DNA of 64,000 bases, from contig RQOL01000714.1 in assembly GCA_013076295.1 (NCBI GenBank), positions 1 to 64,000 on the forward strand. Reading direction: 5' to 3'. The stretch's first letter is position 1; every line of letters begins with the position of its first letter. A program made the translations under genes and the position numbers. A model generated the notes under the pieces. It saw only the letters and a program-made list of their open reading frames with translations. It had not been told where the DNA came from and searched no databases. Source of the DNA: Sanderia malayensis (Eukaryota; Cnidaria; Scyphozoa; Semaeostomeae; Pelagiidae). This document shows positions 47,801 through 59,000 of this stretch, in pieces.

Positions 47801-48583
47801 TTATGTTTATCTGTAGTGTTATCGATCGAGAGCTCAGGGTTCATCTGATTGGCTTGCATCATTGGAAATGTAAAATGATTGGTTTGCATCAGTAGGGAAT
47901 GATTCTGATTGGCTTGCATCAGTTTTTTCAAATTGACAAACGCTCCCCGTACTATCTCATAAGCAGCATTGATAATTCTGATTGGCTTGCATCAGTAAAG
48001 AGAGAAGCGTGATTGGTTTGCATCAGTTATTTGAAATTGACAGACGCTCCCGCCACTTTGTCGTGAAGCAGCATCCGTAATTCTGATTGGTTTGCATCTG
48101 TTTCTTTGCAAACTTGCGTTTTGAGGGATAAAGGCTCAGTGGCAAGGCAAGAAGTGTTGCCACTTATTTGTCAACGGCTCCAAGCCCGTAAAAATGGGTG
48201 AATGAAATATTTGCTTATGTCTACAGGGGGGAAACGATGTAAAGGAAACGAATAAATAGATTCGGGCAAAACGTTATTATTCGAACTCGGATAAAAAGTT
48301 TTAATTTCTTTTTGAAAGTGAAAATAATGGTAAAATTTTTAATATTTTCCCAACAAATCTGACCGACGCATTTGCGTCTGTTGCGTCCGTCTGGATCCGA
48401 CCCTGAATACGTTGATGCATCCAGCCCAGATGGTGACAGAGGCATGGCAAATTGTCGGCAGAAGGGCGAAAGATAACTGTCAATACAGTGAATAACACTT
48501 CAATTCTCCGGCAACAGGCTGAATACAACTCGGTAGAAAGTGCCCAAGAAATCAAAAAACGGATAGAAAAACTAAAGCTATAG
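44808..48583 (+). CDS. Gene III: micro-exon family member, split by a transposon
   Basis: Exons, all phase 0: 44808-44882 (MELIVRKRYSNF...), 45468-45554 (ends SYRNFAFHQ), 45669-45722 (MRNKTTKILDDIAQLHAA), 45830-45931 (ends WDNFLYDISQM) and a long exon from 46220 (EQDDAILWKEYIQLTYKK). Each matches the corresponding gene I exon in length, phase and pattern. The long exon is Lys/Arg/Glu-rich with coiled-coil character, and at 46942 it is cut by the 1464-bp element; reading past the insertion (from 48411) gives a further short frame, and KKRIEKLKL ends at a TAG at 48581. The weakest splice site is the exon 2 acceptor. Transcribed as is, the transposon adds its own end codons to 47030 or so. No recognised domain; likely a charged nuclear or cytoskeletal protein is a guess only. 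Confidence 0.5.
46942..48405. mobile_element. TIR transposon, 1464 bp, 5-bp target duplication, inside gene III
   Basis: Ends CAGGGGCGGATCCAG and CTGGATCCGACCCTG, flanked by AATAC on both sides (46937-46941, 48406-48410). Subterminal GGGCGTGGTCC and GGCCACGCCC resemble those of the element at 21902-23295. No transposase-sized frame. It interrupts the open reading frame of the last exon of gene III. Confidence 0.88.
47845..48105. repeat. Six CCAAT/octamer-like repeats within the transposon
   Basis: The word TGATTGGYTTGCATCAG or a close variant occurs six times at irregular spacing (first near 47848, last near 48083), separated partly by a second repeated word TTGACARACGCTCCC. TGATTGG is an inverted CCAAT box and TTTGCAT is close to the octamer core. 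Placement near one end of a non-autonomous element suggests transposase binding or promoter sites. Confidence 0.65.
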
Positions 48584-49133
48584 GTCAGCAGCCTCAGGCT
48601 GTTACTGGAACAATGTAGTGACTTCGTAATGTAAAAATCAACATTATAAATTAGATTAATAACAAAAATATACACATTAAATTTGCATTGAGGCATTGAT
48701 AGGAATATTAAATACTTTTTTTACGTGTATTTATTTCGTTTTGAAGGCTTATATACTGCACATAATTGAAGTGTCTTACTTTTGTTTGTAATGAAGTTTT
48801 GCTTTCAAAATGATGCAGTATGATACGCTCGAGTAAGATGCAGTTTAAATTATGTTCTCATTGGAAAATATATGAAATTTTGAGTATATTCCAGCTTGAA
48901 ACCCGCTGGTGTTTATCTATTGTTATGTAGATTTTCTTGTCAAGGCCTCAGGCCACTTTTAGACGCCATTTTTCATCCGGTGGTGTGTAAATTATGCTTA
49001 GTACAACAGCGTACAACATTGAGAAAAGTGGAAAGAATGAATAGATAAATAAATAAATAGAAATTAAACCAAAATAAGATAAAATGTAAAAAACGACGTT
49101 GCAAGAAGAAACGATTCGATAGGCAATTAAAAA
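48584..49133. other. Intergenic between genes III and IV
   Basis: No gene. A short frame at about 48301-48696 on the minus strand spans the transposon end and is not credible. Confidence 0.35.
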
Positions 49134-49170
49134 TTACGTCACAATCAAAACATTAATCAATCTGACGTAA
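49134..49170 (+). promoter_or_regulatory. Double CRE-like promoter of gene IV
   Basis: TTACGTCA (49134-49141) and TGACGTAA (49163-49170), 22 bp apart, 184 and 155 bp upstream of the ATG. Both sit in the CAATCA/TAATCAATC context seen before the other genes of the set. Confidence 0.5.
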
Positions 49171-49324
49171 CAATCACAATTAATAACGAAGTACATAGAA
49201 AGAAAAAAAATTCATAATTGAACTCAGATTTTAATGATCTACCTAGCGATATACAGTGATTGTTATTGCAGCAAACGTAATTATTTCAAGAGAAGGTGAA
49301 ATTTGTGTGCATTCAGATTGAAAA

Positions 49325-52300
49325 ATGCATCGAAGAAAGAATGAAAAACATGGGTTCGAATCAATGGACGATTTAAGGTTGGAATTGCAGATTCGATTGA
49401 TTAATGATTTAGTTAGAATTATTGTTTGTTTTTCACCTCGATACTCATCTATTAATATATTCAATTCAATTACAACAACAAGAACAATCAAACAAAGAAA
49501 AGGAATAAAAGGAACAATCTATTACTCATCTTTTAATTGTGTATCTTGCAGTGAACTCTTTGGAAAGGTATCGGTTAGAAGAATCGATGGACTGAAGACA
49601 CTGGAAAGTGGCAATGCTGGGAGTAAGAGTAATGAGAAAGTTGAAAGAAGTTTCTTTAGTCAGCGGAAAAATGCCGATGATAATGGTCGCATTATGGAAG
49701 AAATGCCGAGTGGCAGCCCTGCATCTTCATCTGGGAGCAGAACGGATCCACTGTATGAAGATTGGAGTGAATCTGAGTCCGAGTTCAGCCTCGAATCTGA
49801 GCCAGGATATGAAGCTGAATCAAAATCAGAATCACATGAAAAGTTCGATTATCTGTCAAATGAGAACAGATTGAAAGAAAACAATGAAGAAAAAAGGTAA
49901 TACCAAGAAACATGCACAAGATAAACACTATAGTCTATTTTAAAAAGTATTTAGAATAGACTAAGAAAAACTTCCACTTAATAAATGATATGAGTTATCT
50001 ACATGTTAATATATAAATCTTTATTTTCCAGGATGAATGAAAAGAGTTCTGTCCATGGAAATGAGGCTAATCAGAGCGTTGGTCTTGAATTCGAGGCCCA
50101 AAATCAGCCTACACAAGTGGAAGATAAACTTGAAGATTATTTAAGTGATGATGGTGATGATGATGATGATGATAACTGCAGTGACGTAGATGATTCTGAA
50201 TCGGACGATATTGACGTCCCAGAAACAATTACCCCATTGGGTGTAAGAGACAGAAGTTGCAGAACTAATTCTGTCAACGGTAAATATATTTCTGGCTGTC
50301 TGCTCAGTGATTTTGATAAAAAAAATAAGAATAGAAGAACTCTTGGCACTGGTTCATTATGTCAGAGTGGTATATCATCAAGCCATCGTTAAGCTAATAG
50401 AAATTTCAATCGTCTTTTATTTCAGATTCAAATACGAACTCAGATAACGTCCTTGGCATTATTCCTGATATCCGTATGAGAGCCAGTAGCAATGTTGCAC
50501 CAAACATAAACGTGATACGTGAAATCGAGGAGAGTCAAATTCAGCACAATGCAACATTTGAGCAAGTTGACAATGAAATGCCACTAATAACATCACAAAT
50601 AGTGGACTGTGAAGATGACACAAACATGTCCACAAATTCAAAGGAAGAAATGGGACATGGATCAGTCGCAGCTGCGAGTTGGATGCATGTTGAGAACAAC
50701 ACACAAGGATGTCACCATTTGGAGTTCAACCCCAATGAGTTCGGGATGAAAAGCGAACGCATAGATGAAGAAGAACCGATGGACATCGATCGTGATGAAA
50801 AAATGATAACAGCGTTCGATAGTCAGATGCAAATTGGTAATTGGTTGCATGTTGTACACTTCAGATTGCCCACACCAGAACCAATGGATGTGGACGAAGC
50901 CATTGAACCATCATCAAATGTACTTCAAATGGACAGCAACCCCAACCAATTGGGTGCTGCAGTTGAAAGCAAGTTGCTTGCATCAGCATCACTGCCTCAA
51001 CAGTGCAGTGTGAAGAGTGTTCAAAAAGGACATCCAGGACAATGGTTCTTCAAAGCTGACAATACGAGTCAAGATGCTACAACTGGTGGTACTTCATCTA
51101 ATCTTGCACAGTTAAATAAAGGAGGTCATTCTTTGAGTTTGAAGAAAAACACTTTGAAAAGAAAACACGACGAAGAAGATGATGGTACCAGTCAAGGAGC
51201 GCAACAGAGCAGGCCTGGAAAGGTTCTCAAAGCTAGAAGAAGTAGCCAGGAATCAAAGACAACTTCCGCAGGAGTCGCTGAAATGAAAGATGGGGACAAT
51301 TCCTGGAGTCAGCAAAGAAAAATCAATAAAAGGAAAAGCAATGAAGCAGATGATGGTACCAGTCAAGGAGCGCAACAGAGGAGGCCTGGAAAGGTTCTCA
51401 AAGCTAGAAGAAGTAGCCAGGAATCAAAGACAACTCCCGCAGGAGTCGCTGAAATGAAAGATGGGGACAATTCCTGGAGTCAGCAAAGAAAAATCAATAA
51501 AAGGAAAAGCAATGAAGCAGATGATGGTACCAGTCAAGGAGCGCAACAGAAGAGGCCTGGAAAGGTTCTCAAAGCTAGAAGAAGTAGCCAGGAATCAAAG
51601 ACAACTCCCGCAGGAGTCGCTGAAATGAAAGATGGGGACAATTCCTGGAGTCAGCAAAGAAAAATCAATAAAAGGAAAAGCAATGAAGCAGATGATGGTA
51701 CCAGTCAAGGAGCGCAACAGAGGAGGCCTGGAAAGGTTCTCAAAGCTAGAAGAAGTAGCCAGGAATCAAAGACAACTCCCGCAGGAGTCGCTGAAATGAA
51801 AGATGGGGACAATTCCTGGAGTCAGCAAAGAAAAATCAATAAAAGGAAAAGCAATGAAGCAGATGATGGTACCAGTCAAGGAGCGCAACAGAGGGGGCCT
51901 GGAAAGGTTCTCAAAGCTAGAAGAAGTAGCCAGGAATCAAAGACAACTCCCGCAGGAGTTGCTGAAATGAAAGATGGGGACAATTCCTGGAGTCAACAAA
52001 GAAAAATCAATAAAAGGAACAGCAATGAAGCAGATGATGGTACCAGTCAAGGAGCACAACAGAGGAGGCCTGGAAAGGTTCTCAAAGCTAGAAGAAGTAG
52101 CCAGGAATCAAAGACAACTCCCGCAGGAGTTGCTGAAATGAAAGATGGGGACAATTCCTGGAGTCAACAAAGAAAAATCAATAAAAGGAACAGCAATGAA
52201 GAAGATGTTGGTACCAGTCAAAGGGCGAAACTGATGAAACTTGGAAAGGTTCTCAAACCTGGTAAAAGTAGCCAGGAATTAACGATAACTCTCGCAGTAG

Positions 52301-52599
52301 TTGCTGAAATGAAAGATGGGGACAATTCCTCGAGTTTGAAAAGAAATATCAACAAAAGAAGAGGTAAGAAAAAGAACAATAAAACAAATATAAGTGAGCC
52401 TGAAGAAGAAAGCCCTGCAAAGCTTGCTGAAAATGCTGAGATGAAACAACAGGTTGCAGTTGATGGTGAATCAGCAAATAAGAAGATAAAAGGACGTCCA
52501 TGGAAATTGAAGCGCAATGCTTACAAGAAAAATCACGTTGAACAGAATAATAATAATACCTGTCAACAAGAAAGTGGAAAGATGAGAAAATGGATGTAG
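49325..52599 (+). CDS. Gene IV: 939-residue repeat-rich protein, four exons
   Basis: Exons 49325-49377 (phase 2), 49552-49896 (phase 2), 50032-50279 (phase 1) and 50426-52599. All three introns are GT-AG with pyrimidine tracts, and the phases close without a stop, which makes this the strongest gene model of the window. Order: a short basic start MHRRKNEKHGFESMDD; a Ser/Glu-rich part with alternating SES motifs; an Asp-rich run (about residues 171-180); then seven 57-residue basic repeats (about residues 460-830) containing RRPGKVLKARRSSQES; then a Lys-rich tail with KKIKGRPWKLKR near residue 900, which resembles an AT-hook core. ATTAAA lies 19 bp after the stop. The composition suggests a nuclear DNA- or RNA-associated protein; this is inference. 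No homologue recognised. Translation could instead start at a later ATG, since exon 1 is only 53 nt. Confidence 0.65.
51178..52260 (+). repeat. 171-bp coding repeats of gene IV
   Basis: Unit starts at 51178, 51349, 51520, 51691, 51862, 52033 and 52204, exactly 171 bp = 57 codons. The first six are almost identical at DNA level (differences such as R/K/G before RPGK or RPG, K/N in RKSNE); the seventh is clearly diverged. The pattern indicates recent homogenisation spreading from the centre. Confidence 0.95.
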
Positions 52600-52920
52600 A
52601 AAGAAGCTTTTTGTACAATTAAATACGTTTTCAAGCATTACATAATGCAGTACAGCTAAATTAGCAGACTCTTGTATTATTAAAGAGAATGGAACTTCAG
52701 GAAAACCAAGAGAGACGATGCTAAAATAAGAGAATCAAAAGACTATGCTACGATTGCAGACATGGAAAGGACAATGCTGCAATGGCAGAGGACAGTGTTA
52801 GACAGTATATCTCCAACAACTACTCTAGTAGTTGCTCCAAATTATTTGATTTCCTTTGGGATAACATTATAGCATATTTTGGAGACGTTATTATCAAAAT
52901 TAGAAGCAACAATCTTATAC

Positions 52921-53360
52921 CTGACAAATAATCTTGCTTTGGTTTTATTCTTCGTGAGGTCATCGATTCGCTGTTGAAGTTCTAGAGGAGAAGACACACG
53001 TCTTTCTGCGTCCGTTGTCTGAATCACTGTTCTGTCTTTTACCAAAGGCAAAAAATAACAATTAATTGATCAATTTTATTTCGATAAAATGACTGGAGCA
53101 GACTGATCCATTGGTCAAGGGACAAATATGAATGCATGTTTTCATACCTTTACTTTGCATTGTTTCTTGGGCAAATCATTGTAGCATTTATTCCAATCTG
53201 CGCATGTCCACTGCAAATTGAAGAAAGGAGCAAAATACAATTGGGATATCAACATGATGAGATTGAATAAAGTGTAAAAAACAATGCTGATTCGACTCAT
53301 TTTCTTCTCGTACAAAATACTTTCAACCAGCAGCATGTCAGATATAGCATCACCAACAGT
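52921..53360 (-). pseudogene. PGM3-like: PGM3 (phosphoacetylglucosamine mutase) fragment with splice-site lesions
   Basis: Three minus-strand exons match the C-terminal third of PGM3/PAGM, the UDP-GlcNAc pathway enzyme that interconverts GlcNAc-6-P and GlcNAc-1-P: 53301-53360 (TVGDAISDMLLVESILYEKK), 53148-53210 (WTCADWNKCYNDLPKKQCKV...) and 52921-53042 (VKDRTVIQTTDAER...ARLFVR). The first intron starts ATGAGT where GTGAGT is expected, and the second ends TTTG where AG is expected, placing the exon borders by homology. The donor after LFVR is intact but no PSGTED exon follows, and no catalytic-loop exons lie upstream. So this is a truncated, probably dead duplicate. Retention of the first intron happens to keep the frame open. 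Confidence 0.75.
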
Positions 53361-54945
53361 CTAAAATAATAACGAGGCTGTTTAATCGAGAACGAAGCGG
53401 GAAAATTAATTATGTGCGACAGAGAACAACGAATGTGATACATATGCATATGCAAGCTTTCTATACCAAAAACAAGAGACCAAGCACTATATGTATTTAA
53501 GATGAGCAATTTGCAGTAAGGAAGTGAAGCATGCTTGGTTTGTCAGGTTCAGAAAATCCAACAGAACAACGGCTGCTTCGTTCATTACTGAGTTGCTGCG
53601 GACAAAAAATATCATTAATCATTTCCAGAATATATTTATACGTTTTTACGTATTTACGTCCGAGTTAAAAAAAGAAGAAATGTGACTCAACCCAGTCACA
53701 TTTCTTCTGACCCTGACCCAGGATCTGATTTCAAACCTATTATCTGCCGAAGCTGTCTGGATTTTCAACTCAGCATCTTCACTGAACAACACCTTCAAAA
53801 CAAATATTCAGACGTCAAACCAGCTGATATAGGCAAGCTAAGGCAGCAAGGTTATTAGGCTTGGTCGCCTTAGAAGCGAGATCTAAAACGCAGCCATCTT
53901 CTACGTTGGTGCGTAAGCTAGTCTCACATTGCATAATCCTCTTGCTTCCCTGTGCTCTATTTCACATCGCTATGGGAAAAATGCAATCGATGCAATCTTG
54001 GTAATTAGAAAGGTTTCCTGGATTTCAGGATGGCAACATTTTAACTCGATTCAGGCTTGCCAAACATGGGCAATCTACATGTACTTGTTTTGCTGCAAGT
54101 CCATAGTCTACGAAGCAGGGTAGCGCTCTGCATTAAGGCAAGCAAAATCAAATATGATGAACAATTAGAAAATGCAAAAATATGAATACCGTGCCATGTC
54201 CATTTGCTTCAAAATATATACCAATATCAAAATCCTTTGCTTTGTGGTGCAAATGTTTCACTCCTGTTTTCGTGCATGCCACTGGCACTTTCTACAAGAG
54301 ACGTCAATAATAAACGTTATCATTGTCACTAAGGAGAAGCTCGTTTATATCTTACAGAAGGAAAGAAATGCAAAATGATACACCTCCAGGAGGCAAAGTA
54401 TATACACAAGTTGATATCTTCAAAACGAAGAAGTATGTTTATCCCATTGATAAACAATGCAAATGCTGCATTCCCAGGAGGATAGGTTACATGGCTCAAG
54501 TTTATATTTGGCAATAACTCCTTATCTCTTTTAGAAACGGAGAAAGCTATTGAAGAGACAATATACATTTACAAAAGGTGGATCTCTAAACAGTAAGAGA
54601 TTGCTAATAATATATTACCATAGACTCAGTAAGGTATTCAATGGAACTACCATTCGCATATACAGTCTGTATAACACTTGAAGGAAAAGCATTGATTGAT
54701 GAATAAATAAGCAGGCGTAAAAAGTATGCATGAATGCAAAAGTACCAAAAATTATGATACACGGAGGATAGTTACGAAGCATGCGAAAGCTCTAATAGAA
54801 GTGAAGATGCTTGCAACTATTTCCAACGTTTAACAGATCGCGAGTAATAGCTATCCTTCATTAATGATATCGAAAAAGGCAAGAAAAGGAACTCGATCTA
54901 TCAAAGAGAGCAGTGAATTTCTACGAGGTAGAGATAAGCTTGATC
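53361..54945. other. Intergenic; one perfect hairpin
   Basis: No gene supported. At 53673-53708 AGAAGAAATGTGACT and its complement form a perfect 15-bp stem with a CAACCC loop. Frames of 60-70 codons between 53929 and 54568 show no domain or splice signal I trust. Confidence 0.35.
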
Positions 54946-55200
54946 CTAGCCCTAGCCCTAACCCTAAACCTTACTGCTGATACACCATCTACTGTCAGTA
55001 GCATTACGTTATGCATACTCCTGCGCAGTAGCCTATATATGGCATTGCGTATACACGCCCACCTTTAGGGCACTCTAAGCCTAACCCTAACCCTATCTGG
55101 TACACCAGACACTGTCAGTACTATTACGTCATGCAAACTCCTGCGTAGTAGCCAAATCTAGAACCTTGCGCATACACGCCCACCTTTAGGAAATTTAAAT
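54946..55200. repeat. Two-unit repeat with telomere-like CCCTAA tracts
   Basis: Two units of about 120 bp, each beginning with CCTAACCCTAACCCTA or a variant (54951 and 55080) and sharing ACTGTCAGTA, ACTCCTGCG and TACACGCCCACCTTTAGG. The short CCCTAA runs are the animal telomere motif in an interstitial position. Confidence 0.65.
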
Positions 55201-56094
55201 TACAAATTGATTAAAACGCAAAGTAGATGCTCTCATCAGGTTTTGAACCAGTTGTCTCGAGATTAGTGTGCAGGAAAGTTACCGGTACTCCACAAGAGTG
55301 CTTCTTCGTAGTATAGAATAACATAAGGTCAAAGGAATCAACGCATCAGTCATCCTTCACCCGTTGATATTAGTCATCTACCGTTACGCTCTAGTAAATG
55401 CGTCATGCCACATTTGAAATTGGCCCACAAAGCAAGTCATTCGGCTATCGAACTAAAACATGTTGGCTTAACATACAACAGAAGCAAGCTAACATCTAAC
55501 TCATTTAAAAAAAGATCATTTCAATCAATTTCAATCATAGAGGAGGTTGAAATAGAATTGAAATCAACTGCAATCAGGAATGATATGCAGTCAATTACCT
55601 AAGCCTTTGCTGAGCTCGATATTAGCATTTTCGAGTTTCTTTTTAAGATACACAGCGATCTGTCGAATAAAAAGATTCCCATTCAATTAAACATAAAACT
55701 GGACCTAGGAAACGATGACGAGGTTGACGAGGGAAACGATGAGCAGAACAGCTTGCAAAAGAGGGAAAAGAGAAAATACACCTCGAATACATTAATCCTC
55801 TCTTATTTATCACATATGGATCTTGCGTATGTGTTAGCGTGTTCACTGACCCATATATATGAAATGGTTACCCTAGAATTGAGACCAATTCTATTACTCA
55901 TGCTATGCAATTTTGTCATGCACTCTACGAGTTGTGGCCGAAGGACAGGGATATTAAAAACTTAAAGGACTTTTCATTTGGTAATCGTGCTGCATCAGAA
56001 GCAGGCAGTCAACATCAGAATATCGATGCACAAATATAATGGTCTTGGAGAATCTGGTACTCGTTTGTGGGACTTAAAATTGTCACACTTGAAA
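55201..56094. other. Intergenic, nothing recognised
   Basis: Frames up to 70 codons at 55405-55965 without domain, signal peptide or splice support. Confidence 0.35.
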
Positions 56095-59000
56095 TTCAAG
56101 TGGATTAAAATTTCAAAGCGAGGTTGCACTGTGTGACAAAATGACAAAAACTTTTAGTAGCCTTTGGCTTTTAAAATTGTTCCCCCTGCTATTATGGAGT
56201 ATTCTACCTGGAGACCTGCCTGAATTTTTTAGGTATTACATGCTCAAGACTTTTATTTTTTAAATTTTCTAGCTGTAGCTTAAACATTCGCCGAGGTAGC
56301 TCTATCAATCAACGATTTGGTGCTTAGGCCCAATTGGCCTTCTTGAAGAGTGGGCGTGAACCATAACCAAGAGAGGAGAGCAGTGAACTCTATATAAGAA
56401 CTCTGGAACGATAACTCTATTTAGCTCGAGTGTGTCACAAAATGGCTGCCGCTGTACGTACAGCGGAAAAAACAAATCATCGTATTTCTCATCAGTTATA
56501 TCATTATTAGCTGCCAAAATGTACAGGATCATTTAATATACTTATTTACTTTTTAGAAATAAAAAAAAATTCATCGCTACACGTTTTTAATGTATTTTAC
56601 GGGCAATTTTCTATTTTAGAAATTCTCTAAAAAACAAGGTTTTCATAAATTTTTCAAGAATGGGCAAACTCAGATACTAGCCAATTAAGTATAACCTGCA
56701 AATAACAATTCTACAACTTTTGAAATTCCATGTAGCTATGTATCTCATCAAATAAACGTGTAAGATGACTTCAAATAATTTTGGACGATGAGCTTAGGCC
56801 AAAAATCGCCACTGCAAAAAGTCTTGTATCGTTGACATTTCTCCACAAAGTTGTAAGTCATATATGTAAAACTTTCGATAACATATTTCTCCAAATGATA
56901 ACTTCAAATTTCTTGGGTGAAACTCCACAATTCCTAGCAGAAAATAACAAATTTGCTTGTTGATGGTGGTGTACGTGTACAGAGCCAACCAACCTGACAA
57001 CACTTCTTGTACGTTTGCTGCACGTACAGCCTCTCTCCCGCTCACCGAAGTGTATAAAGCGGGAAATTCAACTTGCCGAAAATGGGGAGTAAACAAAATG
57101 TATATACTATATCTACATCTATTATTTATTACTATTAATGTGATCAGGTAATTGTTAAAAGGCCTACACAGGTAAAAGCGTGGTAAATTCCTCGCAAGTG
57201 AAATAACAACAACGTGAAATTCTTCGTGAAATACCACACTTTATGAAATTTTACAGTCATAGAAATGCTGTTATTTTATTGTGAAATACCCCGGTAAAAT
57301 GCTACATTTAAGGGGGAGTTTCTCGAGAGTGTGGTATTGCACCCTTGATAAAATACCACGCGTCATTATTGCTGCTGTGTGCGATTATACGCTGCATTTT
57401 ACGAGTCATTTCCTGTGGTATTTCTCAGCGTTTTTACTTAGGCCGAAGTTGCCGCCACTGCAAAATAGCCTTTTTACAACGATCTCCTTCCTTAACATTA
57501 TTATTTCTAAATTGGAAACGACAAAACAAATCTTACCATCACACGATTCCTTTATTTCGTTGAGGTAAAAATATCGACTTTGATGAAAATGAAATAAATC
57601 CGTAAAAAAATAGCTGCAGCACAATAGGTCTCCATTATAATTTCCAGTTTTTATACGTACAATGCGCGCGCATCAAATTCAAAAAAGTGACACACTCACG
57701 AGCAGCCGAGAACAATAGAGTTATCGTTCCAGAGTTCTTATATAGAGTTCACTGGAGGAGAGGAGTCACGCAAGTTCGTCACCGAAGTCATATCATTTTT
57801 AGAAATCATCATATATAATAAATTGATATGGCAACAAGACGGCCGCTGCAGCGATGTTCTAGCCGAATATCATCCTTGAATGGCTACAATTTAGAAAGTC
57901 ACACGGGTCTCTAAACCTTATAACCATGAAAAATGTCATTGTACCTGTAAGAAGAAAAAGGACCTTTACACCCACAAACGGAACATTTCTTTGCCTTCTC
58001 GAGACCAATGTAGTGGAAGTAGGTTTTAAAAACATGGCTGGGTCTGGAAAGAAACACGTGTTTGTGGTTTTATATTAGATCTTGGAGTTGTTGCAGAGAA
58101 TGAAGATAAACACGAATTTGCTGGAAGTTTGTCAGGTGAAATAATTTGCCTTTTTCAACTTTTTGCAATTCTTCCTTTCCTCTAATTCATTTCCTATTCT
58201 ATTCACACATTATTCATTCATTCCTGCATTGATTTGTTGATTTGTTAAGTCATCCATTCATTTGCTCATCCATTCATCAATCTGTAATCAACAACATTTA
58301 CTTTTCAACTGTTTTATCATATTATCTTTCTTTCATCTTCCTAGAATACCTCAATATCTGGAAGGCAGATGGGATGAGAGGAATATTTGTGACAATACCA
58401 TTAAAATACCATTGGGCGATACAATACCTGAGTTCTTCAGGCGTCAGCTGCCATCACGCAATAATCGATTACATAATGATAAAGGAAAAGTTGGTATTTT
58501 AATTGAATATTATTAAACATGGCCTAGTTTTCATTCACACAATTTGGTTTTATATCTGTAATGACATTTTATTTATTTAACTGCTACGGCTTTAGCATAC
58601 ATATATTGCAGACAAATTTAATTGAAAATATGTCATGTCAGATAAAGAAATGGAAGTTTCCTTGTGGCTTTGCTGAACCAAATGAAGATATCGGGTAAGC
58701 ATGAATCTTTCTTTATTCTTGTTTCCTGGAAGATTGCATGCAAAACCTCTCACTTATATCATGTGAAATATAAATGTCTGATAAAAATTTCTTGCAAGGA
58801 TTTGCATATCACTTATTTATTTCTAATTTATGTATGTATCTTGGTATAAAAACCCCCCTTTCTATTAGGTTCTCTGCTCTAATAAGCTTCTTTTTGAGTT
58901 GAGATTTAGAATTAAGCCCACCCTCTCTATTGAGCCTCCCTCCCAGGGCTAAAAAGAGCTTTTGTGGTATGATCGTGGTCATGAAGTTATCTTTGCTTTA

